Part shown: piece by piece, positions 1-9,002 of the stretch | Numbering within the stretch: the first letter of the stretch is position 1 | Layout: each line of letters begins with the position of its first letter | DNA from: Planctomyces sp. | Lineage (GTDB): Bacteria > Planctomycetota > Planctomycetia > Planctomycetales > Planctomycetaceae | Direction: 5' to 3' | NCBI GenBank assembly: GCA_005778115.1 | Contig: SXKJ01000149.1 | Coordinates: 1-43,631, forward strand | DNA: 43,631 bases | Position numbers and translations under genes: made by a program | The notes under the pieces: generated by a model | Told to the model about the DNA's origin: nothing | The model's input: the letters and a program-made list of their open reading frames with translations, nothing else | Database searches by the model: none

Positions 1-267
1 AAGGTAGCCGCCGATTGGCTCGGCCATACCGAAGTGATCGCTGATCGGCATTACCGCCAGACGACTCGCGAACATTTTGAGCGAGCCGTCAAAGGCGAGT
101 GCATCGCGCTGCATAATCCGGTGCAGTCAGGGTCGGAAACTCCAGGTAACGAGCGGAATACAGTCGGGTTCACATCTCCTGAAGCCACAGAAACTGCCGA
201 GAAACCCGCGAAAACGTGGGTGGTGAACAAAAAAAAGCGGGAGTGGATGGGAATCGAACCCACCTAG
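1..267 (+). CDS. Tyrosine recombinase (phage integrase family), C-terminal fragment
   Basis: The gene enters from the left edge in frame 1, so only the last 88 residues are visible. They begin with A-A-D-W-L-G-H-T and continue to D-R-H-Y-R-Q, which matches the C-terminal W-L-G-H-(x)n-H-Y box of tyrosine recombinases. In that family the last visible Tyr (residue 19 of the fragment) is the DNA-cleaving nucleophile. After about residue 30 the sequence looks like unconserved tail. The final residues, W-M-G-I-E-P-T, and the TAG stop (265-267) are encoded by the antisense strand of the selC tRNA gene (T-arm and variable arm), so the ORF end is formed by the tRNA. This arrangement is typical of integrases next to a tRNA attachment site. 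Family call is strong; the element it belongs to lies outside the window. Confidence 0.8.
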   Translation, partial: KVAADWLGHTEVIADRHYRQTTREHFERAVKGECIALHNPVQSGSETPGNERNTVGFTSPEATETAEKPAKTWVVNKKKREWMGIEPT

Positions 268-331
268 CGTCTTTTCAGACGCCACACAGGATTTGAAGTC
301 CAGGGCGGTCACCAGAGCCGCGAACACTCCC
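238..331 (-). tRNA. selC: tRNA-Sec (anticodon UCA)
   Basis: Read on the minus strand, the gene starts G-G-G-A-G-U-G and ends C-A-C-U-C-C-C plus discriminator G. The anticodon loop is CUUCAAA (anticodon UCA, pairing with UGA), in the context GGACUUCAAAUCC seen in bacterial tRNA-Sec. The extra-long variable arm forms a perfect 6-bp hairpin (GCGUCU, loop GAAA, AGACGC), and the T arm is GUGGG-UUCGAUU-CCCAU. The total of 94 nt fits tRNA-Sec, the longest bacterial tRNA. CCA is not encoded; a T-run follows the 3' end. One U-U mismatch is visible in the anticodon stem, and the eighth acceptor pair would be U-C. Its presence implies that the host makes selenoproteins, but selA, selB and selD are not in the window. 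The 3' half overlaps the convergent integrase ORF. Confidence 0.93.
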
Positions 332-621
332 GAAGAGGCGAGAGCCTATTTCGCAAGCGGAAGAATCGCCACCGTCGGACTGCGTGCGATGCGCATAATT
401 GGAACAGCGGGTATCACCGCTTCCGTCTCCGCCAGTTTCCCACGCGACACAAACCCGCAGGTCATGGCAGCCATCCAACTCGGCCGATGTCTTCAGCGGC
501 CGCGGCAGCCCTTGCCGGTCAGCGCCGTGTTTGAGAAGTCCCGCCTGAATCGCTTGTGAGTTGCGTGGTCTGTGGTGACCCGCCGTGAAGAATTTCCAAA
601 GCCCGATTTCGGAGTTTCACT
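332..621. other. Gene-free spacer between selC and the coiled-coil gene
   Basis: About 290 bp with no convincing ORF. It must hold the promoter of selC (minus strand) and that of the gene at 622 (plus strand); I see no clear -35/-10 pair. A ribosome binding site GGAG lies at 611-614, 7 bases before the ATG at 622. Confidence 0.5.
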
Positions 622-1413
622 ATGAAGAAGTACGCCCTGCTGTTGGGTCTGTTGATGGTGACAGGATTCGTGTCGAGTGCGTCCGCCAAAGATCGGTTTT
701 GCTGTTGCGATCCGTGGCCGGCTCACCTGCAAACGCAATGCTGTGCGGGGACGCTGTTGCCTTATCACATGTCGCTCAAGCGTGCGGAGGATGCCACGCT
801 GGCGGAAGCCGCGCTGGCTCAGGTGACTTCCGAAAAGAACAACCTGCAAGCGGAGATGGCCAAGTTGCAGGCGGAGCTCAACGCGGCCGTCGCGGCACGC
901 GGTGCTGCGGTTGCTGAGCGTAACGCTGCGATCGCTGAACGTGACAAAGCGAAGAGCGAGCGTGATGTGGCGGTTGCCGAGCGTGACAAGTCTCGCGCCG
1001 AAGCGGTTGAGTCTGCCAAGGTCGCCAAAGATCAAAGGCAACAAGCCGAAGCCGCGAAGCAAACGGCTGAGGCCGCCATGAAGGCGAAGCGTGAGGCCGA
1101 CACGGCGATGATTGTCGCAGAGAAGGCGAAAACCGATCTCGCGAAAGCCAAGGATGAACTCAATGAGCACCTGAAACAGGCTCATGCCGCGATTGTCAAA
1201 GAGAAAGACATGGCGAAGCTGGCCAGTGACGAGAAGGCAAAACTCGCCGCCGAGTTGAAGAAAGCCGGCGAGGAGTTGGCCGATCTGCGACAGAAGCTCG
1301 TGGCTATCTCCGAGAAGAAGGAGAAGAAGGACGAGCAAAACGAAAAACAGGACGAGGCGAAGGTCGAGACTCCAACAAATGCCGAGACGACTGAGACCTC
1401 GTCTGACGAGTAA
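622..1413 (+). CDS. Secreted Ala/Lys/Glu-rich coiled-coil protein
   Basis: 263 residues. An N-terminal signal peptide (M-K-K, then a hydrophobic stretch ending V-S-S-A-S-A-K) directs export. Just after it come clustered cysteines (C-C-C near residue 27 and C-C near 40), which could bind metal or form disulfides. From about residue 55 to 235 the protein is a charged heptad-rich coiled coil with repeated A-E-R-D-x-A units, and the tail is very acidic (E, D, T, K). No enzymatic domain is seen. The start is the ATG at 622, preceded by GGAG at a 7-base spacing. The gene stands alone and is followed by a strong terminator. The overall plan resembles TolA-like or envelope-spanning coiled-coil proteins, but I recognise no named family. 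Confidence 0.75.
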   Translation: MKKYALLLGLLMVTGFVSSASAKDRFCCCDPWPAHLQTQCCAGTLLPYHMSLKRAEDATLAEAALAQVTSEKNNLQAEMAKLQAELNAAVAARGAAVAERNAAIAERDKAKSERDVAVAERDKSRAEAVESAKVAKDQRQQAEAAKQTAEAAMKAKREADTAMIVAEKAKTDLAKAKDELNEHLKQAHAAIVKEKDMAKLASDEKAKLAAELKKAGEELADLRQKLVAISEKKEKKDEQNEKQDEAKVETPTNAETTETSSDE

Positions 1414-1446
1414 CTCGGCAAAAGATTGGTTTGCAATTCATTTCAG

Positions 1447-1484
1447 GAAGCCCCGCATCGCTTGATGCGGGGCTTCTTTTTTTT
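1447..1484 (+). terminator. Rho-independent terminator
   Basis: A perfect 13-bp stem (GAAGCCCCGCATC at 1447-1459, loop GCTT, GATGCGGGGCTTC at 1464-1476) is followed by an unbroken T-run to 1484. It ends the transcript of the coiled-coil gene and is the clearest intrinsic terminator in the window. Confidence 0.93.
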
Positions 1485-1552
1485 GAACGCTGATCAACGC
1501 TAATCTTCGCTTATACAGACGATGGTTCGGTCCATTCGCGGAGGTGCCTGTC

Positions 1553-4500
1553 TTGATTGGTCGCTGGCGAATTGCTGCCTCAATTCTTTGTTCGCTGTTG
1601 ATTGTTCGATCTGCTTCCGCTGACGAGCAGGACGACTTCAAGCAGCGCGTGCAGCCACTGCTGGAGCGTCGCTGCTACGGATGCCATAGCCATCGGGCCA
1701 AGGAGTTGCAGGGGAGCCTAATGCTCGATTCGCGCAGCGGGTGGGCAAAGGGAGGCGATTCGGGGCCGGCGGTCGTTCCGGGAAAGCCGGACGAAAGTTT
1801 GCTCATCAAGGCGGTGCGACGAGCCAACAAAGACTTGCAGATGCCGCCGGGCGAGAAGCTCAAAGACGACGAGATCGCAGTGCTGGTCGAATGGGTCCGT
1901 CGTGGAGCGGTTGATCCGCGCGAGTCACCGGACTCCGAGAGCGGCGGCGGTTCGTGGGCCGAGAAGTTGGCTCAGCGTCGGAAACATTGGTGCTGGCAAC
2001 CGGTGAAACGACCAGCGGTGCCGCACGTCAAACAGAGCGACTGGCCCAACAATCCGATTGATCGCTTTGTGCTCGCGCGGCTGGAGGCCGAAAGGTTGTC
2101 ACCCGCACGCGATGCGGATGCGTGGTCGCTCGCTCGGCGGCTGTCATTCGTGGTGACGGGATTGCCGAATGAAACCGTACCGCGACCGTCAGGTAGCGGC
2201 CCGGCAGTGGAAAATCGGCCGCTCCCTGACGGTCGCGGTACGGATACTCTCGATCGAGACTACGAACACCTCATCGATCAGACGCTCGCGTCGCCGAATT
2301 TCGGCGAGCATTGGGCGCGGCATTGGATGGATCTCGTCCGATACAGCGACACGCATGGCTCGGAACACGACCCGTTGATTCCGCATGCTTGGCGGTATCG
2401 CGATTATGTGGTTCGTGCGATCAACGGCGATCTCTCGTATGACCGTTTCGTGCGCGAGCACCTGGCCGGCGACCTGTTGCCCCCGCGCTGGAATCCGACG
2501 CTCGGCATCAATGAGTCTCCCATCGGGACCGGCTGGTTTCGGTTCGTCGAGTTCTATCCGACGCCGATCGACGTGAAGAACGAAGAGATTGTTGTCATCG
2601 ACGCGCAGATCGACGCCTTCAGCAAGACGTTTCAAGGACTGACCATCGCGTGTGCTCGGTGTCACGACCACAAGTTTGATGCGATCTCCGCTCAGGATTT
2701 CGCGGCGCTGTACGGCATCTTCGCGAGCACTCGGACGACGATGCACCGTGTCAACGATCCGGCGGCTCAACATGCGTTCGATCAGCAACTCGTGGAACTC
2801 AAGCGTCCGATTCGCCGCGCACTCGCCGAATTGTGGCGTGAGCAACTGACTCATTGGCCGACCGCGATCCTGGCGGCTCGCGATCGGGTTCACGAACCTG
2901 ATCCGCCAAAGCCGACCGACAAAGACAAAGCCGCCGCGCCGATGCTGCCTCCCTTCGCGGCGGGTACACGATCGCTCGAGGCCGAGTCCTATCGCTGGCT
3001 GACGGCACTGAAGGGGGTAAAGCCCAAGCCGGCCGAACCACTGAATCTGCTGACGCGATTGATTGCGATGCCGAGTCCGGCGGCGACCACCGACGCGATA
3101 GACTCAAAACTCTGGACGGGCTTGGCGAACGAGCGGCAGGCGTTTGAGCAACGTCGCGCCGGCTCCGCCTCACGGTTCCGCTGGTTCGCCGATTTCACCG
3201 ATACCGACTCGACTGGATTACTGACGAAGAGCGCCGACTGGTTTGCATCCGACAACTTTCAACAAACGGGGTCCGCAGGCGAGTTCGCGGTCTCGCCGAT
3301 GGGAGGCAATGTGCTCACGGCGATCTTGCCGCGGAGCCGCAGCACTTATTTGGTAAGCAACAAACATGGAGGCACTCTGCGATCGCCGAACTTCACGCTC
3401 GACATGAAGTTCATCAGCGTGTTGGCCGGAGGGACGAACGCCGCTCGCGTGCGACTGGTGATCGAGAACTTTGTCGCCGACGGCGTGTTGTTCACGCAGG
3501 TGATGCCAACGCTCAACGATCCGCGATTGCGGTGGGTGACGCTATCGATTCGCGAAGCGTGGGCCGGTCGGCGAGCGTATCTGGAAATCATTCCGCGAGA
3601 CGAGATGCCGTATCCCGGCAAACATGCGGACGCTCGAATCCTCAACACCGACGGTCGCAGCGGTGTCGCCGTGCGAGCGGTCGCGTTTCACGATCAAGCG
3701 GGTGCTCCCGAACTCACCTCGCCGTTGCCTGCCGAGTTGTGGCAAGCGGAGCCGTCTTGGCCGTCGCTCGTAAAGAAGTTGACGACGCTGGCGGGTGACA
3801 CGATCAACGCCTGGGCCGACGATCGCTGCACCGACGAGCAAGCTCGGTTCGTCGATGAGTTGCTGCGTTCCGGCGTGTTGCTCAACGAGGCTCCGGCTGA
3901 GAATGAACTGGCTCGATTGGTCGCACGCTATCGGGAACTCGAAGCACAGATTCCTGTGGCGACGCGAGTCGGTGGCGTCGCCGATGAGCAAGGATTCGAT
4001 GAGCGACTCTTTCCTCGCGGCAACTATCGCCGTGCGGGTGTACCGGTGCCGCGACGGTATTTGGAAGTGCTTGGGGCGTGGCCGACGCAGCTTGCGTCGG
4101 TATCAGCGGACGCTAGCAGCGTCCGCCACGGCAGCGGCCGACGCGAGTTGACCGACGCCGTTGTTGATCCGCGCAACCCACTCACCGCGCGAGTCATGGT
4201 CAATCGGCTGTGGCAGCATGCCTTCGGCGTTGGGCTGGTGAAGACGGTCGATAACTTCGGGGAACTCGGCGAACGGCCGAGTCATCCGGAGTTGCTCGAC
4301 TGGCTGGCCGCTGAGTTCGTGGACTCTGGTTGGTCGATCAAGCACCTGCTGCGGCTGATGCTGACGAGTCGCACGTTTCAGCTTTCGAGCGAAGCGTCTC
4401 CCGCCGCGAGCGAGCGCGATCCGACGAACCGATTGCTGTCACATGCAAGCGTCCGCCGCTTGGAGGCGGAGTCGTTGCGTGACTCGCTGCTGTTCGTCTC

Positions 4501-5008
4501 CGGCCGATTAGATCGCCGACAGGAAGGGCAAAATGTACCGCTTGCCCTGCGGGCCGGTATCAAGGACTTCGAGAATCCGCTGGCCGGTCCGGTTGATGGC
4601 AACGGACGTCGGAGTTTGTATTTGGAAGCTCGTCGCAATTATCCGCAGCCTTTGTTGATCGCATTCGATCAGCCGAAACCCGTGCTGACCGTCGGCGAGC
4701 GGAATGTGACGAACGTCCCGGCTCAGAGTTTGACGCTGCTGAACGATCAGTTCGTCGGCGAGCAGTCGGGATTACTGGCTCAACGAGTCCAGTCGCTGAC
4801 GAGTCCCGACGCTCGGTTGCGAGCGTTGTGGCTGTTCCTCTACTCGCGGCCGATCACCAACGACGAGACGACTCGCGCCGTGGAATTCTTGAAGTCACAA
4901 GCCATGCTCCTGGGAATCGCTGGCGATGGCTGGCAAACCGATGCTTATCTTTGGCACGATTTCGCTCACGCGCTGGTGAATACGAAAGAGTTTTTGTTCG
5001 TGCGTTAA
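1553..5008 (+). CDS. Planctomycete cytochrome protein: PSCyt1 - PSCyt2 (DUF1549) - PSD1 (DUF1553)
   Basis: About 1151 residues. A signal peptide (to about residue 23) is followed by a PSCyt1 c-type heme motif C-Y-G-C-H (residues 41-45) and M-P-P-G, a likely axial Met region. DUF1549 follows (N-P-I-D-R-F-V-L near 165, G-E-H-W-A-R-H-W-M-D near 240, A-R-C-H-D-H-K-F-D near 365, a second CH-type motif). DUF1553 forms the C-terminus (N-P-L-T-A-R-V-M-V-N-R-L-W-Q near 880). The family is exported and paired with DUF1501 proteins; its biochemical role is not established. I prefer the TTG at 1553 because GGAGG (1540-1544) lies 8 bases upstream; the GTG at 1544 overlaps that site. Two palindromic elements (2175-2243 and 4077-4130) sit inside the gene in frame and add non-family residues. 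The DUF1501 gene follows after 28 bp. Confidence 0.92.
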   Translation: MIGRWRIAASILCSLLIVRSASADEQDDFKQRVQPLLERRCYGCHSHRAKELQGSLMLDSRSGWAKGGDSGPAVVPGKPDESLLIKAVRRANKDLQMPPGEKLKDDEIAVLVEWVRRGAVDPRESPDSESGGGSWAEKLAQRRKHWCWQPVKRPAVPHVKQSDWPNNPIDRFVLARLEAERLSPARDADAWSLARRLSFVVTGLPNETVPRPSGSGPAVENRPLPDGRGTDTLDRDYEHLIDQTLASPNFGEHWARHWMDLVRYSDTHGSEHDPLIPHAWRYRDYVVRAINGDLSYDRFVREHLAGDLLPPRWNPTLGINESPIGTGWFRFVEFYPTPIDVKNEEIVVIDAQIDAFSKTFQGLTIACARCHDHKFDAISAQDFAALYGIFASTRTTMHRVNDPAAQHAFDQQLVELKRPIRRALAELWREQLTHWPTAILAARDRVHEPDPPKPTDKDKAAAPMLPPFAAGTRSLEAESYRWLTALKGVKPKPAEPLNLLTRLIAMPSPAATTDAIDSKLWTGLANERQAFEQRRAGSASRFRWFADFTDTDSTGLLTKSADWFASDNFQQTGSAGEFAVSPMGGNVLTAILPRSRSTYLVSNKHGGTLRSPNFTLDMKFISVLAGGTNAARVRLVIENFVADGVLFTQVMPTLNDPRLRWVTLSIREAWAGRRAYLEIIPRDEMPYPGKHADARILNTDGRSGVAVRAVAFHDQAGAPELTSPLPAELWQAEPSWPSLVKKLTTLAGDTINAWADDRCTDEQARFVDELLRSGVLLNEAPAENELARLVARYRELEAQIPVATRVGGVADEQGFDERLFPRGNYRRAGVPVPRRYLEVLGAWPTQLASVSADASSVRHGSGRRELTDAVVDPRNPLTARVMVNRLWQHAFGVGLVKTVDNFGELGERPSHPELLDWLAAEFVDSGWSIKHLLRLMLTSRTFQLSSEASPAASERDPTNRLLSHASVRRLEAESLRDSLLFVSGRLDRRQEGQNVPLALRAGIKDFENPLAGPVDGNGRRSLYLEARRNYPQPLLIAFDQPKPVLTVGERNVTNVPAQSLTLLNDQFVGEQSGLLAQRVQSLTSPDARLRALWLFLYSRPITNDETTRAVEFLKSQAMLLGIAGDGWQTDAYLWHDFAHALVNTKEFLFVR
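2175..2243. repeat. Palindromic element inside the PSD1 gene
   Basis: Inverted repeat with 27-base arms: 2175-2201, beginning CCGTACCGCGACCGTCAGG, and 2217-2243, the near-perfect reverse complement, with a 15-base spacer. It lies in frame in the DUF1549 part and encodes a Pro/Gly/Arg-rich loop starting V-P-R-P-S-G-S-G that does not look like family sequence. Confidence 0.85.
4077..4130. repeat. Two-hairpin palindromic element inside the PSD1 gene
   Basis: Two adjacent hairpins inside an outer CGTGGC/GCCACG inverted repeat. The left stem is CCGACGCA with loop GCT (4082-4100) and the right is GCGGACGCT with loop AGC (4106-4126). The hairpins are inverted copies of each other that differ by paired, compensatory changes. 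It encodes about 18 extra residues (around L-A-S-V-S-A-D-A-S-S-V) just before the conserved D-P-R-N-P-L-T-A-R of DUF1553. Confidence 0.85.
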
Positions 5009-5036
5009 TGCCGAACGCCGATGGCCGGAGTTTTTG

Positions 5037-6431
5037 ATGTCACAACGTCGTTTTGCTTCCAGGCTCAGTCGCCGCGAGTGGTTAAGGCACTCGTGCTTCG
5101 GGTTCGGCTCGGTGGCTCTGGCCGGCATGTTGAAGGCTGCTGCGCCACATTTTGCGCCGAAGGCCAAGCGAATTGTGATGCTGTTTATGGACGGAGGAGT
5201 TTCGCACGTCGATTCGTTCGATCCAAAACCGCGGCTGACGGCCGAGCACGGGCAGCCGTTCAAGATGAAGATCGAGACCACGCAGTTCGAGAACAACGGC
5301 TCGACGTTCGGCTCGCCGTTCTCCTTCAAGCAGTATGGAGATTCGGGCATCCCGGTCAGCAACCTGTTTCCTCACATTGCGCAGCACGTCGATGACCTGT
5401 GCGTGATCCGCTCGATGCTGTCGCCGTTCGCCGAGCACGCTCAGGCGTGTTACATGCTGCATACCGGGCATCAGTTGCAGGGGCGGCCGAGCATGGGGGC
5501 CTGGATCTCGTATGGACTGGGCAGCGAGTCGGCGAACTTGCCGAGCTTTGTCGTCGTCAACGGCGGGCAATTGCCGCTGGGTGGCATCGCGAACTATTCG
5601 AGCGGCTTCCTGCCGGCGGTGCATGAGGCGTCGCTGTTTCACGTCGGGTTAAACACGCCGATTGTGGACAACATCGAACCGGACGAACCGAAGCCCGGTC
5701 AGCAACTCAACAAATTGCGTTTCATCGCCGAAAACGATCGGAACTTCGCTCGCAGGGCCGGAAGCGGTGAGGATCAAATCGAATCAGCGATCCGAAACTA
5801 CGAACTCGCGTTTGCCATGCAACGCTCGGTTCCCGAAGTGGCCAACTTCAAGGAAGAGACGCTGGACACGCTGGAGAGATATGGCCTCAATTCGTCGAAT
5901 GCGTTTGAGGCTCGGTATGCACGGCAGTGCTTGCTGGCTCGACGGCTGTTGGAGCGCGGCGTGCGATTCGTCGAGTTGACGTGTGTTGGCGGAATTCGTT
6001 TCGTCTCGCCGTGGGACTCGCACAACGACATCAAAGGTGAGCACAAGAAGAACGCCGAGATCGTCGATCGTCCGATCGCCGCGTTATTGGCAGATCTCAA
6101 GCAGCGCGGGTTGCTCGATGACACGATCGTCGTGTGGACGGGCGAGTTTGGCCGGACACCGTTTGCTCAAGGGAGCGATGGCCGCGATCACAACCCGCAA
6201 GGATTTTCGATGTGGCTGGCCGGTGGCGGCATTCGCGGAGGGATGACCTACGGCGCGACCGACGAGTATGGCTATCACGCGATCGAGAACATTGTCACGC
6301 CGTATGATCTGCAAGCGACGCTGTTGCATCTGCTAGGGATCGACCACGAACGCCTGACATTCCGCTTCGGCGGGCGAGACATACGTTTGACCGACGTGCA
6401 TGGGCATGTCCTGCGTGACATCCTGGTTTAG
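5037..6431 (+). CDS. DUF1501 family exported protein (sulfatase-like fold)
   Basis: 464 residues. An N-terminal twin-arginine type signal (S-R-R-E-W-L followed by a hydrophobic run to about residue 33) suggests Tat export. The core has the alkaline-phosphatase/sulfatase superfamily signatures of DUF1501: M-L-F-M-D-G-G-V-S-H-V-D-S-F-D-P-K near 50, V-E-L-T-C-V-G-G near 315, and V-V-W-T-G-E-F-G-R-T-P followed by G-R-D-H-N-P near 365-385. ATG at 5037 is preceded by GGAG about 7 bases upstream; a TTG directly before it is less likely. The family nearly always follows a PSD1 gene, as it does here, so the two products probably work together outside the cytoplasmic membrane. Substrate unknown. Confidence 0.93.
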   Translation: MSQRRFASRLSRREWLRHSCFGFGSVALAGMLKAAAPHFAPKAKRIVMLFMDGGVSHVDSFDPKPRLTAEHGQPFKMKIETTQFENNGSTFGSPFSFKQYGDSGIPVSNLFPHIAQHVDDLCVIRSMLSPFAEHAQACYMLHTGHQLQGRPSMGAWISYGLGSESANLPSFVVVNGGQLPLGGIANYSSGFLPAVHEASLFHVGLNTPIVDNIEPDEPKPGQQLNKLRFIAENDRNFARRAGSGEDQIESAIRNYELAFAMQRSVPEVANFKEETLDTLERYGLNSSNAFEARYARQCLLARRLLERGVRFVELTCVGGIRFVSPWDSHNDIKGEHKKNAEIVDRPIAALLADLKQRGLLDDTIVVWTGEFGRTPFAQGSDGRDHNPQGFSMWLAGGGIRGGMTYGATDEYGYHAIENIVTPYDLQATLLHLLGIDHERLTFRFGGRDIRLTDVHGHVLRDILV

Positions 6432-6446
6432 ATGGCCGTGAGGAAT

Positions 6447-6518
6447 GTAGGGTGGGTCGAGTCATCGAGACCCACCACGAACGGTCAGCACTCTGGTGGG
6501 TCTCGATGACTCGACTAC
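6447..6518. repeat. GTAG-type REP/BIME-like element
   Basis: Starts GTAG and ends CTAC. The left hairpin has stem GGTGGGTC/GACCCACC (6451-6476); the right hairpin is its inverted copy (6494-6514), with about 17 bases between. There is no T-run, so it is not a normal terminator. It fills the spacer between the DUF1501 gene and the hydrolase gene. Confidence 0.88.
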
Positions 6519-6535
6519 GATTGGAGAGGTGCGTT

Positions 6536-8983
6536 ATGCGACGGCTGATCCTGTGTGTTGTCACAGTCATTGCATTGGGAAGCTTGTTGGCTGCCGTGCG
6601 ACTTGCACCGCCACAAATCGCCCCGGTTATCTCGCAGGCCATCGGGGCCGTGCATCCGCGAATCTCTCCGGATGGAAAAACGATTGCGGTGTCGTATCAA
6701 GGTGCGATCTGGACGATCCCGCGTGTTGGCGGCGCGATGACTCGGCTGATGCATGACGCGGGGTTTGATATCGAGTCGACGTGGTCTCCCGATGGCGAAC
6801 ACATCGCGTATGTCAATTCGCCACGCTTCGGAGCGGGCGATTTGCGAATCGTCACGAAGACCGGTCAGCCGGTGAATGTGCCGAAGCGGATCGAAGTGCT
6901 CGGCACGGTGGCATTTCAAAAAATCGAATGGCTGCCGGGAGACCGAGTATTCGGGGTACTGCGCGTGGACGGGCAGGCGACGGGACTCAGTTGGGTGAAT
7001 TGGAAGACGGGGGAAACGAAGACACTCGCACCGGCACCGCAGTGGGGCCGCTACGCCGCTTCAGTCGATGGGCAATGGGCAGCGTTCACGACGACGCTCG
7101 ATCAACCCGGGCAGCAGACGGGGAATGACGGAGTCTCGGCCGATGTGTGGCGCGTTTCGATCAATGGTGGCGATCCGGAGAAGCTGTTTCGATTCCCGTC
7201 TCGCATTCACGATCTGTGTTGGTCGGCGGACGGGTCGGGGTTCTACGTCGTCAGCGAACTTGGCGGTGGGCAGGCTCACAATGATGTCTGGCATGTGCCG
7301 TTGCGCGAGTCCTTGCAACGGATGAGGATGCTGACGTTGGGACAAGCAGACGAGGATCGGCCGTCGGTCTCGCGCGAGGGACGCTGGCTGGTCTTCACCG
7401 ATAATTAACGCGGCCCGACGTCGCTAGTTGTCCGTGACTTGGCGGACGAATCGGATCGCGTGGTCAAAGTCGAGCGGCTGGAATTCGGCAAGCCGACCGG
7501 ACAGATCAAACTCGCGACGGCCGACCAGGCGAGCGGCACCGCCGTCACCGCGCGAGTGTCGATCACGCAGGTCGATGGCAAACTCTCCGCGCCGCCAGGA
7601 TCGCTGTATCGCACGCTCAACGATGTCGGTCACTTCTATTGTGAGCAATCGGCCGAATGGACCTTGCCTGCCGGCAAGTATCGCGTGCGGGCGTTTCACG
7701 GACTGGAGTATCGGCCGCTGTCGCGCGAGATCGAGATCACGGCGGATCAGACGGCAGAGGTGAAGCTGCCGCTCGAACGTTGGGCCGAGCCGGCGAAACG
7801 CGGCTGGTACTCCGGTGAGAATCACATCCATGCGAACTACGGCTATGGCCAGTGGTACAACTCGCCGGCGACGATGCTGACGCAGTGTGCTGGCGAAGGG
7901 ATCGGCGTCTGCAATTTTGTGGTGGCGAACTCGGAAACCGACGGCATCTTCGATCGCGAGCACTTTCGTGGACGGCTCGATCCGGTCTCCACGAACGAAA
8001 CGCGTCTGTATTGGAATCAAGAGTTCCGCAGCACGATCTGGGGGCACATGACGCTGGTCAATTTGAAGCAGCTCGTCGAGCCGATCATGACCGGCTTCAA
8101 GGAGACGACAAACCCGTGGGACATCCCGACCAACAGCGACATCGCCGATCGCACACATTGGCAACGGGGGCACGTCAATTACACGCACGTCGCGCAGAAT
8201 CCAGAAGACCCGTACCAAAACCCATACACCGGCAAAGGCATTCCGGTCGATGTCGCGCTGGGGAAGATCGACTCGCTGGATTTGAATGCTTCGTATGCCG
8301 GCACAACGGTGCTGTGGCATCGGTTGCTGAACTGCGGCTTTCGCTTACCGGCGTCGGCGGGGACCGACGTGTTCTTGAACCGCGTTGTCAGCCGCCTGCC
8401 GGGTGGCGATCGAGTCTAAGTGAAGATCGACGGGCCGCTCGATTATGGAAAATGGATCGAGGGCCTGCGGACCGGTCGCTCATTCGTGACCAACGGGCCG
8501 ATGCTGGAGTTCTCGGTCGGTACGGCTCAACTCGGCGACACGATCAAACTGGATGCCGCTCGCGAGTTGGCCGTGATCGCCAAGGCGCAATCGCATTTTC
8601 CAATGGCGAAGGTCGAAGTGCTCTACAACGGCGAAGTCGTCGCGAGCGTGCCGCTTTCGGACAACAAACAAAATGCGACGATTGAGAATTCGATCAAGAT
8701 CGACCGCAGCGGTTGGCTGGCATTGCGAGCCTCCGGACCGGGTAACGTCGATCATCCCGTCGGTTCGTTGGATGCGCACACAAGTTCGATCTATGTCGAG
8801 GTCGCCGGCAGTCCTGCAGGAGCTCGCGCGGACGCCGAGTTCTTTCTCAAATGGATCGACCGGCTGTCGCTGGCTCTTTGATTGCGCGATCGCGTGCCGA
8901 ACGATGAACTGCGGAAGCATGTGCAGAACCAACTCGAAGCGGCACGCGCTGTCTACACGAAGATCGCAGAGACGGGACGCTGA
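6536..8983 (+). pseudogene. PD40 beta-propeller / CehA-McbA-type metallohydrolase gene with three in-frame stop codons
   Basis: One reading frame of 815 codons reads as a continuous family protein except for TAA at 7406-7408, TAA at 8417-8419 and TGA at 8879-8881. No frame change occurs. Order: signal peptide (M-R-R-L-I-L-C), PD40/TolB-like propeller repeats (H-P-R-I-S-P-D-G-K near 38, W-S-P-D-G-E-H near 83), then a PHP-like metallohydrolase part with E-N-H-I-H-A-N-Y-G near 428, G-H-V-N-Y-T-H near 545 and G-T-D-V-F near 612. Family sequence resumes directly after every stop (for example L-P-G-G-D-R-V, stop, V-K-I-D-G-P-L-D-Y). ATG at 6536 has GGAGAGG 7-8 bases upstream. If translated normally, only the propeller part (6536-7408, 290 residues) is made. 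Decayed gene, sequencing errors or readthrough are all possible. Confidence 0.85.
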
Positions 8984-9002
8984 TCGCAGGCAGGGGGTCG
9001 GG

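Noticed and set aside
7406-8881. Selenocysteine as the explanation for the stops in the hydrolase gene
   Set aside because: Two of the three stops are TAA, which tRNA-Sec does not read, and the TGA is not at a known Sec or Cys position.
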